Below, piece by piece: positions 61,498 to 64,000 of a stretch of 64,000 nucleotides of DNA. The notes under the pieces are model-generated. The model saw only the letters and a list, made by a program, of their open reading frames with translations, did not search any database and had not been told where the DNA came from. This stretch comes from Prunella strophiata (taxonomy: Eukaryota; Chordata; Aves; Passeriformes; Prunellidae): assembly GCA_036583965.1 (NCBI GenBank), contig JAZBQD010000014.1, forward strand, positions 51,217,626-51,281,625. Direction: 5' to 3'. The first letter of the stretch is position 1, and each line of letters starts with the position of its first letter. Position numbers and translations under genes: made by a program.

Positions 61498-64000
61498 CTA
61501 TAATAAAATATGAATGAGAAAAGAAAAAGTTTGCACTGCATGAATAAACAAATACATTTCTGCTTTATCATGTGAGTGGAAAATGGATCACTGATCATTT
61601 CTGTCCCTGGTTCTATTGGGAGAACAGAGTCAAAACCAAAAAAAACAAAACAAAAAGGTAAAATTAATATTAATAAGAAAACAAATTGTATAAGCAGAAA
61701 TATAATCTTAAACAAAAATTTTTTGAAGAGGCAGACTAATAGCTACCTGCAACATTTATACCTACAGCATCTTTGCAGAGTATTTTATTTGCACACATCC
61801 AAATATCTGTGTGGGGAACATATCAGGATTGCTCTTATAAATGGGGAAACTAAGGCACAAGAGAAATTATTTTTTAGGGGTTACACAGCAGAGTAATAGT
61901 AAAGTTATTATGGATTCCTGTTCTTGGCCCCTCACAATAGCCATCTCCCAATATTATTGAACTGAAAAAAATATATCCATTCAAGGAGATATTTTTTTTC
62001 CATAAAACAAGCAGTGATGTGCTTTCATTCCTTGAATTATGAATACAGCTATCACAACTATTCAATGTCTATTGCCCTGCTTGTGGCAGGTCTCCTGAAT
62101 CCTGCTGATTTAGCCGTGTATCTGCTGCCATATGAAACAGTATTTCAAGTCTGAAGCATTCCTTCAAGGGTCTAGTCTAGTCTTCCTGCTCCCTGCAATT
62201 ACAGATTTATCAACATCAAAGCACTGCATGACTCATTATCCAGAAATCTGAAACAGTCTGTTTTGATCCATCCCTTTCTAACTAATGTGGGGTTACCGAG
62301 TCAGAGGTAACACGCACAAACATGGCATTTGTGAGACAGTCTAGTATGGGATTCCCAGCTCTCCATTTCCAAATGGTTGAAAATCCCACTGATTCAAAAG
62401 TGCAGAACATGCAGTGTGTGTCAGAAGTTCTAAACAGCAAAACACTGCCAATGATTTAGGCCTGTATTTTATAAACATGGTGAAATGTAAAAAGCACACA
62501 AATCAGGCATTCATTGACCTTGGAAATTCATATGCAAAGTAGTTCAATCTTGGTGACAGGAACTCCTTTAATCCCTGCTACACTGACATAATGTATAAAT
62601 GCATTAAGGGTCATCTCTAAGATAAACTTTGATTTACTTAAGCATTCTTCAAACTTGACCAATGGAGCATATCAATTCAGGAAGAAGTTCTTCAGTGAAA
62701 CACTGAAAAGCTTCAATCTTTTAACCTGTACATTTAAATATTGAAAATACAAGAAAAGCCAAAGGACAAATAAAGAAAATACATGGTTTTGTACTCAATT
62801 TGCCCCCCATTATCTACAATCTGGAAAAACATGTTCCCCTGTAAGATGCTATCTAATATAAACACACATATTTACATTAGTTGCTATCACTGGCATTACA
62901 TTCCATAGCTTCTCTAAACAGGTAACATCCAGAGAGGATGAAAACTCTCATCACTTTTACCTATTCATCCTTTACCAAAATATACTTCAAGAGTATTTTT
63001 CATATCTTGTCTGACATGTCAAATGTTTCTTGAAGTGTTTTAATTTCTAATTTACCTTTTCATTTATTTCTTCACTAGTTCTTTAAAATCATCATAAAAA
63101 TATCTTGATTTCTTTCTCAGTAAAAATTCTAAGAGCCTTCTGCAAAGGCTCTAAGCCTTTCACAGAACCAGAAAGAAAGTACTTTGTCTCCCTGGGCTTC
63201 CACCATCAGTTATTTTCCTCTCTTCCCAAATCCTTTATGTCATGCTTTGAGCATTCAGGAGGCTGACATACTGTACTTCTGACATCTCCCAGTACCCTCA
63301 TTTAGTGAATTTGAAATCAGCCTTAATGTTTGAAGAGGCAATTATAAAATAATAATTCAGAAAAAAGAAATAAAATATGTAAGAAGGTGAATCTCAACTG
63401 TCATGATGAGAAAATTACCAATGATCTTTAGCAAAACCAGATGTCCTGAGGCACAGGCAGATAGAGAAGCCACAGAGTCCTCTCAAATGTAAACAGAATT
63501 CAACAATATTATTAAGTTAACACCAGAAGAAACAGAAGAAGAAAATGTAGAATGGGTTACAGAACAAAGTATTTCACAGCTGAGAATTACGTATGTTGGA
63601 CCCACAGAACAGATGATGGCCAACAGAAATTCTCTGGGCTTGTCCTTTAAAAACAAATCATTGCTAAAGTTATGAGGGATCACTGGAGTGTAAAATGAAC
63701 AAAATCTATGGAGAAATGCTGTTTCACTATGGCACTCTTAAGCAAATCTCAGATCAAGTTAAGCACTGATACTGTAAACATGTTGTATTTTCCAAACGAT
63801 TTTGAAATTGAATTAAACTTATAAAATCTGGGATTCTTGCATATGACAATGATTTCCCCTTCAGTAGATTTTGTGGCATTTCTAGAGGACGTGGACATAT
63901 TTTTTTAAAAATTGGTGGGGGAATGTGAAGCAGGGGGTTAACAGGGAAGCAGAGCAGACTGCTATCTCTTTAAAAATTCCTTGAGAATTTTAAATAATTT
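61498..64000 (-). other. POT1 intron upstream of the first exon in the window
   Basis: Sequence 5' of the exon starting at 61497. It must be intron, because that exon opens at the equivalent of human residue 86. I looked for the exons encoding the start of the protein and OB1 and found none, so the first part of POT1 lies beyond 64000. Confidence 0.7.

Noticed and set aside
61440..61715. Upstream extension of the POT1 exon frame and neighbouring hydrophobic frame
   Set aside because: A clear acceptor (TTATAG) precedes 61497 and the protein match begins exactly there; the sequence beyond is AT-rich intron.

Overview
This window is nuclear DNA from a bird, most likely a songbird (passerine). 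The evidence is several chicken-repeat-1 (CR1) LINE fragments with the typical CR1 tail, a tRNA-derived SINE with a CR1-like tail that resembles TguSINE1, and LTRs of passerine endogenous-retrovirus type. The only protein-coding gene I can support is POT1 (protection of telomeres 1), the shelterin subunit that binds single-stranded telomeric DNA.

Layout. Positions 1-1881 are a 45-bp GC-rich minisatellite: 41 identical units, then one 36-bp unit. It grades into a CpG-island-like block that ends near 2330. From about 2.4 to 34 kb I find no gene, only AT-rich sequence with CR1 pieces (4.36-4.87 and 21.28-21.60 kb), LTRs (8.08-8.63, 29.17-29.76 and 31.07-31.52 kb, plus a less certain one near 15.2-16.2 kb) and low-complexity tracts. 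POT1 lies on the minus strand, with its stop codon at 36163 and its most 5' exon in the window starting at 61497. I placed 12 coding exons plus one doubtful exon by similarity to vertebrate POT1, GT-AG sites and matching intron phases. They run from the residue equivalent to human 86 to the C-terminus. The first coding exons (start codon, most of OB1) must lie beyond 64000.

Most notable. The POT1 exon at 57055-57211 is 157 nt, but its flanking phases and the vertebrate protein require 156 nt. One extra base (minus-strand T, + strand A at 57085) follows the Tyr-Asp pair equivalent to human Y223-D224 and creates an immediate in-frame TAA. All other accepted exons are open, with consistent phases. 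This could be an assembly error, a real loss-of-function or paralogous copy, or (least likely) a recoding site. A second oddity is a POT1-like exon at 48634-48778 that resembles its neighbour at 48448-48536 but whose strong donor gives a phase no downstream exon accepts.

Introns hold antisense CR1 elements, including a longer one with recognisable but broken reverse-transcriptase reading frames at 49.0-50.5 kb. All similarity statements rest on my reading of the sequence and recall of the families; no search was run.
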